Positions 20,844 to 32,649 of a stretch of 61,486 bases of DNA are shown here, piece after piece; the stretch's first letter is position 1; every line of letters starts with the position of its first letter. The position numbers and the translations under genes were made by a program. The notes under the pieces are model-generated. The model was not told the DNA's origin. It did not search any database and worked only from the letters and a program-made list of their open reading frames with translations. This DNA is from Pseudozyma flocculosa PF-1 (lineage: Eukaryota > Basidiomycota > Ustilaginomycetes > Ustilaginales > Ustilaginaceae): the NCBI RefSeq assembly GCF_000417875.1, contig NW_006920873.1:118842-180327 (forward strand), given 5' to 3'.

Positions 20844-23333
20844 TCAGGCCATGACGCTGCTGCCATTGTGGGCGCGCGCCATGCCTGCATTGGCGTTGGC
20901 AGGCGAGACGCCGCCGCTCGGCCCTCCAAATCCGAGCGAGCGGGCGCCGGTGCGCGACGCCTTTGGTGGGGCCGACAACGGTCCTGCAGCCACGCCAGGC
21001 GGCTGCTGCTGTTGCTGCTGCTGCTTGTTGAGGTGGGCCACCGTCGTCTGCCAGCTCTCTGCCAGTCGGCTGCGGTCGGCCGACAAGGAAGCGCGGCCGC
21101 CGGGCGCCGTCAGCCGGTCGCGTCTCGGCGCAGGCCGGGCAAAGGTTTCGATGTTGCCGTTTTTGCGCATCACCGACACCGAGTCTGGACGGAAGCGGAC
21201 GCCGGTGAGGTACTCGCCCCCGAGGTCGGCGGTCACGACTGGCTGGAGGATGGCGACCTCGCTGCGCGGCGACGGCGGGTGCCACAGAGGCTCCTGCGGC
21301 GTCGACAGCGTGTGGGGCGATGCCGCCGGTCGGTCCATGCTCGCGCTGACCCGTCTTGCCGCCGAGTTGCCTGGCGAGCGGGACTTGTCGAGCAGCGAGA
21401 ACGTCGAGCCCGTCGCGCTCCTCCTCGCCGCAGCAGAGTGGCATGCGGCGGTGTGCGACTTGGGCTTGTTGAGCGCGGCGCTGGAAAAGTCCCAGAAGAT
21501 GAGCTTGCAGTCCTCGCCGACGGTGGCGAATCGGTAGGTCCGCTCGTCGTCCCGCCAGCGCCACGGATCCCACGCGAGGCCGGTGACGAACGACGTGTGG
21601 CCCTGGCAGCGCGCCACGATGCGGCCCTCGCGCGGCGCCCACACGGTCACCAGGTCGTCCTGCCCGCCGGTGAGCAGGAACTTGCCGTCGGGCGACCAGC
21701 TGACGCAGTTGATGCCGCCAAAGTACGACTCAAAGGCGTCCAGCAGGCGCTCCGAGTTGATGTCGGCGACCCGAAGCACGCCGTCCTCGGCGACAATGGC
21801 GACGTGGCTGAAATCGGGGCTGAAGGCAAAGTCGGTGACCTTGGACTTGGACAGCCTCCAGTGGCTGACCGGGTTCATCCGCGACCACGGCGTCTCCTTG
21901 CCCTTGCCCGACAGGCCGTTGGCGCTGCCGCTGTAGGATCCGAGATCGCCGCGCGACTTGCCGCTTGGCAGGCCCGATGCGATGGGCACTCCGCCGGGCT
22001 TAGTGACGAGCATGAGGGGTTCGCCATCCTCCCGTCCCACCCTGCCTGCCCTCGTCCTGGCGGTCGAAGGGCCGGCGGACGATGACCCGACCGACGGACC
22101 CAGCCGCGCTGCCGTTTCGCCGACACTAGTGCTGGGCTCGTTGCTCGGCGTCGCGCCGTCGCTCGCGTCGCCCGCAGTCGTGCTGGTGGATGCGGTCAGG
22201 CTGCGCTGACCGATGCTCGGCCGGGATCCGGTCGGCGTGAGAGGCGGGAAAGCGGCAGCGCCACCGCCTGACCTGCCTGCGTCGGCACCGTCCGAGCGCT
22301 GGAGATTTTGCAGGGCTGCGCCGGCTGCGCTGCGAGAGGGCGTCCAGGATGCCGGGACAAAGTCAGACGAGTCCTCGCGGTCGCGATCGTAGACGATGAG
22401 GGTGCCGTCGGCATGGGCGGCCATGAAGAGGCTCTCGCTGCCGGGCAGCCAGCGGACCTGGGTGACGGCCGACGAGGTGATGGCGCCGCCCTTGTTGATC
22501 CGCGTGTAGCGGGACGACATGGGGTCGAGCCAGAGCAGGTCGCCGGTGACGAAGCCGATGACAATGTCGAGGCGGTCGTGGGAGCGGGTGAACTGGTTGA
22601 CGTCGTGGCAGCTGGGCGACGCGCTGAAGCTGATCCTCGCCAGCGCCTCCTTCATCCTGCCCGTGGTGTCGGCGAGCCAGAAAAAGGAGCGCGCGTTGTT
22701 GAGGAAGACGAAGGAGTCGTAATCGGTGCGCTGCGCCAGGATCTTGGCGAGGTCCTGGTGCGTGACCATGCGGTTGACAAAGTTGCTGCTGGTGTTTTTG
22801 ACGCTGTTCTTGGGCCGGCTCGGCTTGGCGCTGAGGCGGCCCATGGTGGCGCCCAGCCCCGCGAAACCCATGCCCTGTCCGCCGATGCCGGCGATACCGG
22901 CGAGCCCGCCATTGCCACCGGTGAGGCTCGAGGCCGGCGCATCGATCCCCTGGGCGGCCAGGGGCGCTTCCAGCAGTGGCCCTCCCGAAGAGCCGAGGTA
23001 GTCTGCCACCGACAACCCTGCTCCTCCGTTGGCGTGCGTTGCGTCTCCCGTTACGCTGGCGTCGCTGCCGTTGCTCGAGTCAATGGCTGCGGCGGCGGCG
23101 GCAGCCGCCTTTGCGGCCGACCTCTCCTTTTCGGCGTGCTTTGCCGATTTCGAGGTGGAAGGGTACTTTACGCTGACGGTGCTGGTTCGGGGCGTGGGGT
23201 AGATGGAGCTCATGAAGGCCTGGCTGTAGACCTGCGGAGCGATGCTGATGATGGGCTGCGGCGGCGGGGCAAATGTGCCGGTCTGGAGGTACTGGCCCTC
23301 GGGCGCCTCGAAGCGTATCGTGTCGGTGGTCAT
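20844..23333 (-). CDS. creC: CreC-type WD40 protein (WDR20 family), partner of a deubiquitinase
   Basis: Single exon, 829 residues. In Aspergillus CreC binds the deubiquitinase CreB and affects carbon catabolite repression; the animal relative WDR20 activates USP12/46. Seen: N-terminal RFEAPEGQYLQTG, a family-typical opening; a central block with DSFVFLNNARSFFWLAD, VIGFVTGDLLWLDP and RWLPGSESLFMAAHADGTLI; and the strongly conserved WD core NPVSHWRLSKSKVTDFAFSP, SYFGGINCVSWSPDGKFLLT, GGQDDLVTVW, VARCQGHTSFVTGLAWDPW and RFATVGEDCKLIFWDF. Low-complexity insertions (Ala run near residue 85, Gly/Ser/Thr stretch near 330-450, Gln run near 775) separate the blades. The start at 23333 is the first ATG in frame; no ATG precedes the domain upstream. 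A TATATC lies about 185 nt upstream. Confidence 0.9.
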   Translation of the reverse strand: MTTDTIRFEAPEGQYLQTGTFAPPPQPIISIAPQVYSQAFMSSIYPTPRTSTVSVKYPSTSKSAKHAEKERSAAKAAAAAAAAIDSSNGSDASVTGDATHANGGAGLSVADYLGSSGGPLLEAPLAAQGIDAPASSLTGGNGGLAGIAGIGGQGMGFAGLGATMGRLSAKPSRPKNSVKNTSSNFVNRMVTHQDLAKILAQRTDYDSFVFLNNARSFFWLADTTGRMKEALARISFSASPSCHDVNQFTRSHDRLDIVIGFVTGDLLWLDPMSSRYTRINKGGAITSSAVTQVRWLPGSESLFMAAHADGTLIVYDRDREDSSDFVPASWTPSRSAAGAALQNLQRSDGADAGRSGGGAAAFPPLTPTGSRPSIGQRSLTASTSTTAGDASDGATPSNEPSTSVGETAARLGPSVGSSSAGPSTARTRAGRVGREDGEPLMLVTKPGGVPIASGLPSGKSRGDLGSYSGSANGLSGKGKETPWSRMNPVSHWRLSKSKVTDFAFSPDFSHVAIVAEDGVLRVADINSERLLDAFESYFGGINCVSWSPDGKFLLTGGQDDLVTVWAPREGRIVARCQGHTSFVTGLAWDPWRWRDDERTYRFATVGEDCKLIFWDFSSAALNKPKSHTAACHSAAARRSATGSTFSLLDKSRSPGNSAARRVSASMDRPAASPHTLSTPQEPLWHPPSPRSEVAILQPVVTADLGGEYLTGVRFRPDSVSVMRKNGNIETFARPAPRRDRLTAPGGRASLSADRSRLAESWQTTVAHLNKQQQQQQQPPGVAAGPLSAPPKASRTGARSLGFGGPSGGVSPANANAGMARAHNGSSVMA

Positions 23334-25945
23334 GACGGCAGGGTGACAGAGTGGTGATGCAGAAGCAGCGACGGGCGAGGACGAGGTCGGCGCTGCTGGG
23401 CGGTCGGTTCGCGTCGCCGTTGTGGAGCGCTGGGTCCCTGTGTCGTGAAGAGGAGCGGACGTGTGAGCTCTGCGGGCGGGAGTGGCCGACAGCAACGAGC
23501 CTGTTGCCGACGAAGTGATATAGCAAGCACCGAGGTTCAGGCAGCGACGCCGCGCACCAGAGGCTGGTCACCGGGGTGGCGAGTCTCTTTCAGAGGATGT
23601 GCAAAGAACGAAGCCGAGGGACGGTGGCCGTGTCGATGATGGTCGCAGGAGAGCGCTGGCAGGCAGCGGTGGGCAAATGGGGTTCGTTCTGAATGCGCGT
23701 TGGGGGCGCTACTTGCTGTCTAGCCTGGGCCGTGTGTTGGCCGGGGATGGGCGCAAGGCTGATGACCGCAGGTGTCTGTGCGGTGCGGCGCAGTCTATCT
23801 GTTCTGGCGTCGGTGCGCGCGCCGAGGACGGGCGCATCGGCTCGGCCCGATTGAAGCCGAGGTTGGGCTGCAAGTCGGGCGGAGTGTCCGCAAACAGGGT
23901 GCGGCGGGGCGAGGCCAAGATGGCCGCGGCGATGGTTGTGCGGAGGGCGGCGGTGATGGAGGTGGTGGCGAGGAAGGGGGGCAGGAGGATGGTGGTGGTG
24001 GTGATGGTTGCAGCACTTTGACGTTGCAACCGGGGGCGGTGGAGGAAGGAGTAGAGAGGGCAGCTGGGGAGGGAGGAGTGCGATGGAGCCGGGGCGGGGG
24101 TCAGAGCCAACCAAGAATTGTGGGACTGGGGCCACGCAGCACGTCGGCCCCCTCTGCTGCCTGGCCGCAGCGAGCAAAAGAAGAAGCAGCAGCCAAGCCC
24201 AAGCCCAAGCCCAGCCCAGGCCACCGAGTGTCTGTCTCTCCGCGGCTTTTCGGTCGTCGCCCCCGCCGCCGTTGACGCCGTCGTTGGCTCCCTCCCTTGC
24301 TTAGCTTCCTCTTCGGCCAGGCTGTTCAGGCCCGCAACCCCAGCCCGTCGGCCTGGACCTCGTCTGGCTCTCGATGCCGTCGGGCGGCCCTCTCCGCTCT
24401 CTGCCCGCCCGGCCCTTGGCCTGCCTTGCTTGCCGCGCGTCTGTCTCTCCGTGGCCGCTGATCCTGCTGACAAGCAGCACGCACGCACCACCACCACCCC
24501 CCGGCCATTCCGCCTGGCATCCGCCCGCCATCAACCAGGGCAGAAGCAGGAGCTCAGCGAGCGTGCGCCGTTGGTCTATTTCGAGGCCTTCTCGTCGTCA
24601 TCGTCGCTCCTCCCCTCCGCCTCCCAAGCCTTCCATGCAACTCGGTCACCTACTGTACCCGGCTGTAGCCATCCATCAGCATATAGCGTATCGGCGGGCC
24701 TCTCCTTGCCTGTCGTGACCAGCAGCGCAGCATGAGCCATATGGCTGCCCCTCGGATAAGGGCTGGAGGCCCGCATGAGCAGCGCGCTTGAGCCTCTTAC
24801 GTCGTCGTCGTCGTCGTCGCCGCCGCCGCCGCCGCTGCTTGCTCTGTCGCTGGCCTGCCTTGGACGTGGTTGTTGGGGCAGGCGCATAAATCAGCTCCGT
24901 GCGGAGCAGCGACCGGCCGGGGGTTGACGGGCTGCAGCACCTGACCTGGCCCGGCCAGGCCTGGCCCTCGCCTTCCCCACACATCCATCCGGCCTAGTGC
25001 GATGTGCTGATGGCCAGCACGCGTACGGCCAACGTCCTGGCCTCGGCGCACCGTCACGCCCGACTTACGACTGGCGTGCACTCTCTCTGTACCGCAGGCC
25101 ATGCGTGCAGACGCTCGTTCGTGTGTAGCTATAGCTAGGTGCTCTCGCGGCCCTGCCCGCCCTTTCTGGCCAGGCGAGGCCTTGACCCTCCTGCGGATGG
25201 TGCCGAGATAGAGAGGCAGGCAGGCCAGGGCGGCGACGGCCGGTGGAGAGAAGCGAGGCGCCACGAGGCGGCGGGCCAAGCCAAGCAGCAACCAGCAGCG
25301 GCCACCAGGCTGGCGGGCAGGCAGGCAGGCTAACGCAGGCCGGGCCGTCCCTGCAGCAGGCCGGCCACGCATGCAGCTCACCGCCCCATGCTGGCACGCA
25401 CACGCGCACTCGGCCCGCCGAGATCGGGGTGGCCGTCGAGCCGCCGTTTGACATCACACCACGGCCATCCGATCTGGTCGGTGGGGGACGGCAGGATCAT
25501 TTCGGCCGGGAAAAGCTCGGAGCGCACAGGCCCACCCCTGACCAGCCCGTTCGCCCCGCCTGGCCGTCCCCGCCAGACCGAGGACGGGCCGGGCAAGACC
25601 AACACGCGGGCTGGCCGGTTGGTCGGGCCAGCCAAACGACCAAGCGCAACCGCTGCGGCGATCCACGACCAGCTGCTCCGCCAACCCGCTCGATTCTTCT
25701 CAACCCGCGCCGCGGCACAGGCCCACCTTCCCCCTCCGACCGACGACAGCGCAACCTCAACCACAGCGCCACTCGGGTTGCATCGTGGACCAGTCACCAC
25801 AAGACTCGCTCCTTGCGCCGTGGCCGAGAGAACGGGCACCACCGCGAACGGCGCCCGCGCTTCAACCTCGCTCCGACCGCCGGCCGCTGGAAAGCTACAG
25901 CAGAAGTGAGCCTTGCCATCGCCGGCGCGCGCTACAGGCGCCACC
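23334..25945. other. 2.6-kb creC / VPS54 divergent intergenic region
   Basis: Long spacer between two divergent start codons. On the minus strand, TATATC (23517-23522) is a possible creC TATA. Repeats seen: GGTGGTGGTGG (23985-24005), CAAGCCCAAGCCCAAGCCCA (24195-24215), a GTC/GCC run (24803-24838) and GGCAGGCAGGCAGG (25311-25330). From about 25500 to the VPS54 ATG the plus strand is mixed. Open frames here lack domain similarity and the codon pattern of the neighbouring genes. I see no RNA gene. Confidence 0.5.
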
Positions 25946-28900
25946 ATGAACGGGGATGGCGATGGCGGTGGCAGTGGCAGCGGTAGCGCCAGCGCCTTTG
26001 CCAGCGGTGCGGCCACGCCCTCGTCACAGCAAGACGCAGGCCATCGTCCAGGGACGCCTTCTCGCACCGCCTCCAACCTACGCAACGAGATCGGCAGCCC
26101 CACCAGCACCGGCTCAGAGAACGGGTACGACTCGCAATCAATCAACGACGGCTTCGCGCCTGGCATCCTCGCCTCGAGGCTCGGGCGCAGCCTGGTGGGC
26201 GCCGGCGTCGGCAGCTCCCTCAGCCTGACCGGCTCCGGTACCAGCTCGCCCAGCCTCTCCATGACCGGCTTCAACGGTAAGTGACCGCCAATGGGCCAGC
26301 TGCAATGCCTCTGCACGCACGCTAGCTTGCCGACAACGGACCTCGCTCATCCCCATCCGGCACCTCCTCCCTGCAGCCATCTCGACCGTGCTCAACAACC
26401 CTTCGAAACGCCAGCATACGATCGACCCCAAGTCATCCCGCTTCCCACCTCTGACGCCCACCCCACACGTCCTGTCGGACATTCCCAAGGCCAAAAAGTC
26501 CGACATCGAGGGCTACCTCTCCAGCGTCCGGCCAGAATGGGACCGCTTCATGCGGAACCAGAAGCTCGGCAGGCAGGGGAGGGCGACCGTCGGCGAGAGG
26601 CACGACGGCGAGGGCGACGGAGATGGCGACGACAGCGTCGGCGGACCCGCCTCGGCCCCGGCGGCGGCCAAGCGGCGTGGCCACCGTACCCGTGGCAGCG
26701 TCGCTTCCCTCTCGGCCGACCTCCGAGCGCAGCCAGTGGTGGCCCCCGAGAAGCGGCTGCCTCCGCTCAGCGCGGTACCCCAAGTCTTCTTCTCCGAGGA
26801 CTTCGATCTCGGCAACCCATACACTTTCGATCTGGTCACCGAGCGGCACAAGGCGACGACGACCTCGGGCGGCGGCAATGGTGCCGCGGCGCCCAGCTAC
26901 GACGTCGCACTCAACCAGATGCTACAGGAGAAGCTGAGCTACTACTCGGACGTGATCGAGCAGCACCTCGTCATCGAGATCGGCACGCAGTCGTCCTCGT
27001 TCTTCGCCGCGCTGGGCAACCTCAAGGAGCTCAACGCAGAGGCTGAAAGCTGCCTCGAGCGGATCGGACACCTCAAGTCGGAGCTGGTCCACATCGACGA
27101 AGACCAGGCCAAGGCGGGGCTGCGCGTGGTGCGGGAGCAGGAGCGCCGGCGGCAACTGCACAGCAAGCGCAAGGCCATCGAGAGCGTGCGCGAGGTCATC
27201 GAGCGGCGCGATCTGGCCCGCCTGCTGGTGCAGCAGGGCGAGACCGAGGAGGCCCTCGAGATCATCGATGGTGTGCGCAGCGTTCTCTCGGCCGACCCCG
27301 CCGCCGATGCGGCGCGACCAAGCCTCCGGTTCACCGACCTTCGTTCGCTCTCCTACATCTTGCCAGAGCTGCGAGAGCTCGAGTCGAGCCTCTCTGGATC
27401 GCTACAGCGCGACTTGGTTGCGATCCTCGCCGACGACCTGGCCGAGCGCGTGCGCCCGACCTCGGAGGGCGACGGCACCGGGCGGGATGACTACTTTGCC
27501 GAGAGCCTCGTCCCGAGCCGCTCGGCCGGAAGCCCGCTCTCGCCGGCTGCGAGCACCTCACTCCCCTCTTTCGTCAGGCCGCCCTCCTCGCCGTTCGGCA
27601 ACGCGGCCAAGCCGCTGTCAGATCCCGACTCTCGGCTCAAGTCCCGCATAGCTCCGCTCATCGGCGGCCTCGTCCGTACGAGCGGCATCGATGGTCTGCC
27701 CGCCGCTTACAGGGAAGCCGCGCTGCGGGCGGTCAAGGAAACCTGGCGTTCCAGACTCGGCGACGACGGCGAGGAGTGGGCCGAGCTCGCGGCGCTCCTC
27801 GAGACCGACGATCCGTCCAAGAACGACCTGGTCGGCGCACCCGAGGTGGTCGTCCGCTTTCGCGACATCGAGCACCAGGCGTTCCTCTCGCTCGGTCGGA
27901 AGCTGCTCGACGCGCTGCTCAGGTGCCTCAAGGGCATCGATTCGCAGGCCAAGCTCGTCATCCGCATCCTCGACGAGTACCACGCGTCCGGCAGCGGCGA
28001 CCGCGATGCAGCACCGCGGAGCAGCACCGACCAGGCTGTCGACGCCGCGCCTACGATGCCAGACGGCGTGTCGGCAACGCTACCGACGACGATGGCCGAT
28101 ATCGTGACCGCGAGCACGGAGCTGTCGCACGTGCTTACGGCTCGCCTGATTTCGGTCCGGTCCAGCACGCACGCTGCCATGGACCTGGCGCCATTCCTCG
28201 CCGTATTCCAGCTCTGCTGGTCCTACGTGCTCTCGTCGGAGCTCGTCTGCCGGAGGATGATAGTGGGCCTGCGCGGCTCCGTGCTCAGCCAGGCCAAGGG
28301 ATTCCTCTCGCAGTTCCACCGCAAGCGGATCGAGAGGGCCGCCAAGGCGGTCGAGGAGGAGACGTGGGCGCAGTCCGACGTCGGTGCCGATGTGCAGCGG
28401 CAGGTGCGGCTGATTGTCGAGAGCGCCGTCGAGGATCCGGCCGCCTTCGTCGTGAGCAGCGAGCTCGCACGCGGCTCGATCGACGCTGCACGCGGTTCCG
28501 CCGGCGCTGGGACTGCGACAGGCGGTGCGGACGCGGCAGACGCCGATGCAGCACCGCAGCCCGCGCAAGGCAGCAAGGCGCTCGAGATCGAAGACCGCTC
28601 CTACTTTGTCGTCTCGGCCAGCCTCGACGTGCTTAAGTTGCTCGCGGACTACCTCCGCGTCATCATTAACCTGCCGCTGCTGACCACCGAGGCCATGGGC
28701 CGCGTCGTCGAGTTCCTCAAGCAGTTCAACTCGCGCACCTGCCAGGTGGTGCTGGGCGCCGGCGCCATGCGTTCGGCGGGCCTCAAGAACATCACCGCCA
28801 AGCACCTGGCGCTCGCATCCCAGTCGCTGTCGATCATGATCTCGCTGATCCCCTACATCCGCGAGACTGTGCGCCGCCACCTCAGCCCCAAGCAGGCAGT

Positions 28901-31414
28901 GATGCTGACCGAGTTCGACAAGCTTCGCCGCGACTTCCAGGAGCACCAGTACGAGATCCACGCCAAGCTGGTCGCCATCATGAGTGATCGCCTGACGGTC
29001 CACTGCCGCGCCCTCGGCTCGGTCGATTGGAACGCGCCACTGCCTGGCGACGGAGACGACGGCGATGGCGAAGCGACGCCCGAGGCCAACAAGTACGCGG
29101 CCGACCTGGTCAAGGAGACGGCGACGCTGCACAAGGTGCTCTCAAAGTACCTCCAGCCTCCCGTCGTCGAGCACGTCATCGGCCAGGTGCTCAAGGCCAT
29201 CGACGCCCGCATCGCCGCCGAGCTCGACAAGGTCGACGTCCAGACGCGGGCGGCTCGACGCCGCATCGAAGAGGACATCGGCCTGCTCAAGACGAAGCTG
29301 TCGGCGCTCAAACACGTCGAATGGCAGGGAGAGGTGAGCATCCAATATCTGGGGCCCGATCGGATCCCGGCAAAAATCCATCGCAGCAGAGCCCACGAGA
29401 CTGATCAACACGCTGTCGTTCTTGACCCGGCTACGCTACACAGCAACTTGACGCCATCCTCGAGAAGAAGCAGGTCCATGCTGCCACTCAGCGAACCAGC
29501 GCCGATGGCAGCAGCGGCAAAGAGGCGGTCTCGTTGGCCGCCGAGGCGCAGCAGCCGGCCCCGCAGCACGCCTACAAGGCCCGCATCCCATCTCTGTTCA
29601 CCCGCAGGCAGCAGCAGCAGCACCAGCAGAACCAGCAACAGCAACAGCAGCAGCAACAACAGCAACATCACCAGCAGCAACAGCAGCAGCAGAACTCGGC
29701 TGCCCGCTCCTCTGCCGACTCGACCCCCTCGTTGACCACGCTTCAGGCTCGGGCATCGCAAGAAAGCACGCCGCGGTCCAGCATGCAGGATATTGTGGTG
29801 CCGCCGGTACCGAACAAGGACGCAGAAGCCCAGCCCGCAGCAGTCGACGACGCCGAAGCGCCTCCTCCCACACCGCCGGCGAAGTCACTGTCTGCTGAAC
29901 GGGCATCTGATGAGTCCACAGCCGGAGTCGGGGAGCCTGCTCAGCAGCAGCAGCAGCAGCAGCAGCAAGCTGACGAGACGGAGGCTTCGTCCGAGCAGGC
30001 TTCGGCGTCTTTGCACACCGCTGAGCGGTCTAGCCAGGACAAGGGGGGCGACGTTGACGCTGGTGCGAAGGAAGGCGATAATCAGGAGGAGCAGGCGAAG
30101 TCGAACGACGCCGAGACGAGTAAAGCAGCGATTCCTGCGCTGGCCACGACTGCCGAGGCCGCCGCGACGGAGGCCCCAGCGGCTCCACGAACGTCGGGCG
30201 AGTCTGCGCCAACAGTCGCCGACCTGCCTAGGCAGACTAGTCCGAGTCAAGCAACCGAACCGTCACCGGCGAGTCCGCGACAGTCGGCCACCAAGCCAGA
30301 ACCATCGTCGGCCTTTGCATCCCCCGTCAAGAGCGGAGCATCGACGCCGGTCGCATCGACCAACAACACGCCGTCGAAGCCGGGGCGGATGTCGCTCAAG
30401 GAACGGCTTGCCGAGGCGGCGCGGAAGAGGTCGATGGCACAGCAAGCCCCCGCAGCTGCCGCGCCGGAGCCTGCGCCTGCAAAGCCCTCTCCGGCAGCAG
30501 CTGCTACCGGTGTAGCCGCCGAAACCAAGGCCGGAGACGCGGACCAGGCCCAAGATGAAGGCGCGAAGCCATCAGAGGTCGCAAAGCAGTCGAAGGACGC
30601 GTCAGCCATGCTTCCGTCGCAGGAAACGGCTGTTGCTGCCGCGCCTCGGGACGAGGAGATCAAGCTGGCGCCCTCTGAGGCCGAATCGGCACCAGGTGTG
30701 ACACAGCAGCCCGAGGCCATGCCAGAAGCACAGCAAGAGGGGTCCGCTGCCCTTCCGAGCAGTGCTCGGGCCGAGATGGCTGCACCTGTTGCACCAGAGG
30801 CACCAGCACCCGAGCCAGCTGCTCCGACTGCGGACGTCGTTCCGAGCGCCCTCGGCGCAGAAGAGGAAAGCAAGCATCCGGCGGGGTCCACGGACTCGGC
30901 AGACGCCCAGGCCACCAAACTCGATGCGTCGTCCTCCGGGGCGCAGCAGCCCACGGCCACCAGCATCGAAATCGAGGCGCAGGAAGCGACGGTATCGGCC
31001 CAAGTCGACGAGTCTGTTACTAAAGCTGGCTCGACGGCGCCAGAAACAGAGGCTCTATCGAGCGAAGCCCCCGAGCAAGCGACCGAGGCACAGGCATCGA
31101 CTACGGCAGCGCTGGAGGAATTGGACATGCCGCCGCCTGCTGCCTCACGAGCCGACGACGCCGGAGAGGAAACCGATGCTGCTGCCGTTGGAGCCCCATC
31201 CGCGGAAGCTCAAGACGAGCCGCCGGCCGCCGATGAGGGAGGGGCCGATGAGGTTTCGACGCCGATCCTGTCGGGCACTGCGACGCCCGACGTGGAAGAG
31301 AGCGTCAAGGGCGACGGCGACGACGACGATGGAGAGGCCGACGCCAAGCAAGGCACTGGAACTCCCAAGACGCCGGGCAAGAAGAAGAAGAAGAAGAACA
31401 AGAAGAAGAAGTGA
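25946..31414 (+). CDS. VPS54: VPS54, GARP tethering complex subunit with a long low-complexity tail
   Basis: Subunit of the GARP complex, which tethers endosome-derived vesicles at the trans-Golgi. Exons 25946-26276, 26377-29333 and 29444-31414 give 1752 residues. The introns are 100 nt (GTAAGT...GCAG) and 110 nt (GTGAGC...ACAG), and frames close at both joins (NG|AISTVLNNPSKR and WQGE|QLDAILEKKQ). Seen: Ser/Gly-rich N-terminus; AISTVLNNPSKR and IEGYLSSVRPEWDRF near residues 111-165; the conserved core LSYYSDVIEQHLVIEI, SSSFFAALGNLKELN and LARLLVQQGETEEALEIIDG; then FVVSASLDVLKLLADYLRV and helical C-terminal segments. The usual protein ends about residue 1125. Here it runs about 630 residues further as disordered, Ala/Glu/Pro/Ser-rich sequence with two polyglutamine tracts and a terminal polylysine. 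The tail has no start codon of its own near its beginning. Confidence 0.92.
29610..29965 (+). repeat. CAG/CAA polyglutamine tracts in the VPS54 tail
   Basis: Mixed CAG/CAA codons at 29610-29693 encode a broken Gln/His/Asn tract, and a purer CAG run at 29942-29966 encodes eight or more Gln. Codon mixing in the first tract suggests selection for the amino acid, not simple slippage. Confidence 0.85.
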
Positions 31415-32649
31415 GCCATGGTGGCCACGCGGAGAGGCCGGGCCGGCGTTGGGTGATAGGAGCTGCCAGGCGTGATGAGATCGGGCCCCTCGATGCGGCT
31501 CGATCGGGGAGTAGGCTTCGATCGATAGACTTGGCCCGATGGGCGACTGGACAAGCAGGGGTGCTATGTTTGGCTTCTGCCCGCCGCCTGCCGCCTGCCG
31601 GCCTGCCGCCTGCCGTTGGAGCGCGTGTGTCTGCATAAAGCAAGCAACAGCGACGGCCCCCCGCAACCTGACGGCGGGTCTTGGCGCGCGACCGACCCCC
31701 CTCAGCCTCCCATTCGACGGTTGGTGTCGGATCGGGTGGCCCGTCTTTGCCCCTCATCGTGGCCATGGCAGAAATCAAGACACGAGCGAGAAGTGTGTAG
31801 TTAGCCCTAGCTTTGCCCCTGCCGTGTGTGCACGCCGTCGTTGGAGCGCTGGTACGGTGTGGCCTCCTGGCCAGCAGTCGAGGCCAAAGACGGGGCGGGT
31901 GGGGAAAAGGACCCTGCCGCCCGCCGCCCGCCGCCTGCTGACGTCGGACTCGCGCCGGCGTGCGTGCGTGGGCCTGGCCTGGCCCTGCCTGGCTTGGCCC
32001 AACCACGCCTGCTTTGCTGAGACGATCCCAACTGGTGTGCCTCGTCGTCGTCGTCGTCGTCGTCGTACTCGTCGTTGTCGCTGTCCCTCACTCGAACTTC
32101 TACATACGCCATCGTCAAGCGGATCGACGACTGCACGGCCACAGGAAAAAGACGCCGTCCCGAATGCATGTTTCGCCCTCTCTCTGAGAAGACGGCAGGG
32201 GCCCGACGAGGCCTACCTGGCGGGGGCTGCTAAAGATGAACCGGCTTCGGCCTCTTTTTTTTAGTCGAGTCGGGGGCCGCCGAGCTCGACTGTGGCCGAG
32301 TGCCGACCGAGGGGCCGGGCAGGCCGTGAGGCGGTGCTGCAGCTTACCCTGCCCTGCCCTGCCCTGTCTCGGGGGCACGCCGCTGCCTCGGTGCCTCCTG
32401 CCACTTGCCACCAGACACGAACAGCTAGAGAGCCTAGCCTAAACTGCCTCGGCCTCGGCCTCTCGCCCTGCTTCCCGCTCTCTCTCCCTCTCTCTAGCCT
32501 CGTATCTTGACCGCTACCCGACCGACTATCGGCTCAGCTCACCACCATCGCATCGTCGCCAGGTCTCGCTTGTCCCCGTCACCTCGCCCGCCCGTCCGTC
32601 CGTCAGACAGCCACTTGAGCCCAGCCCAGCCTACGGTAGCCCGCCAGCC
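31415..32649 (+). other. Intergenic, VPS54 3' end to LEA_2 gene promoter
   Basis: 1235 nt. Contains CCGCCTGCCGCCTGCC repeats (31580-31615), a GTC run (32043-32066), CTGCCCTGCCCTGCCCTG (32348-32368) and CT-rich sequence (32480-32640) leading into the LEA_2 start. No coding sequence is supported. Confidence 0.5.

Noticed and set aside
30247..31128. Antisense frame opposite the VPS54 tail, Ala/Ser/Gly-rich
   Set aside because: Arises from the repetitive Ala/Glu codons of the sense strand; no family similarity.
31138..31414. VPS54 tail as a separate small Lys-rich protein
   Set aside because: The frame is continuous with exon 3 and no well-placed ATG or promoter precedes the Lys-rich end.
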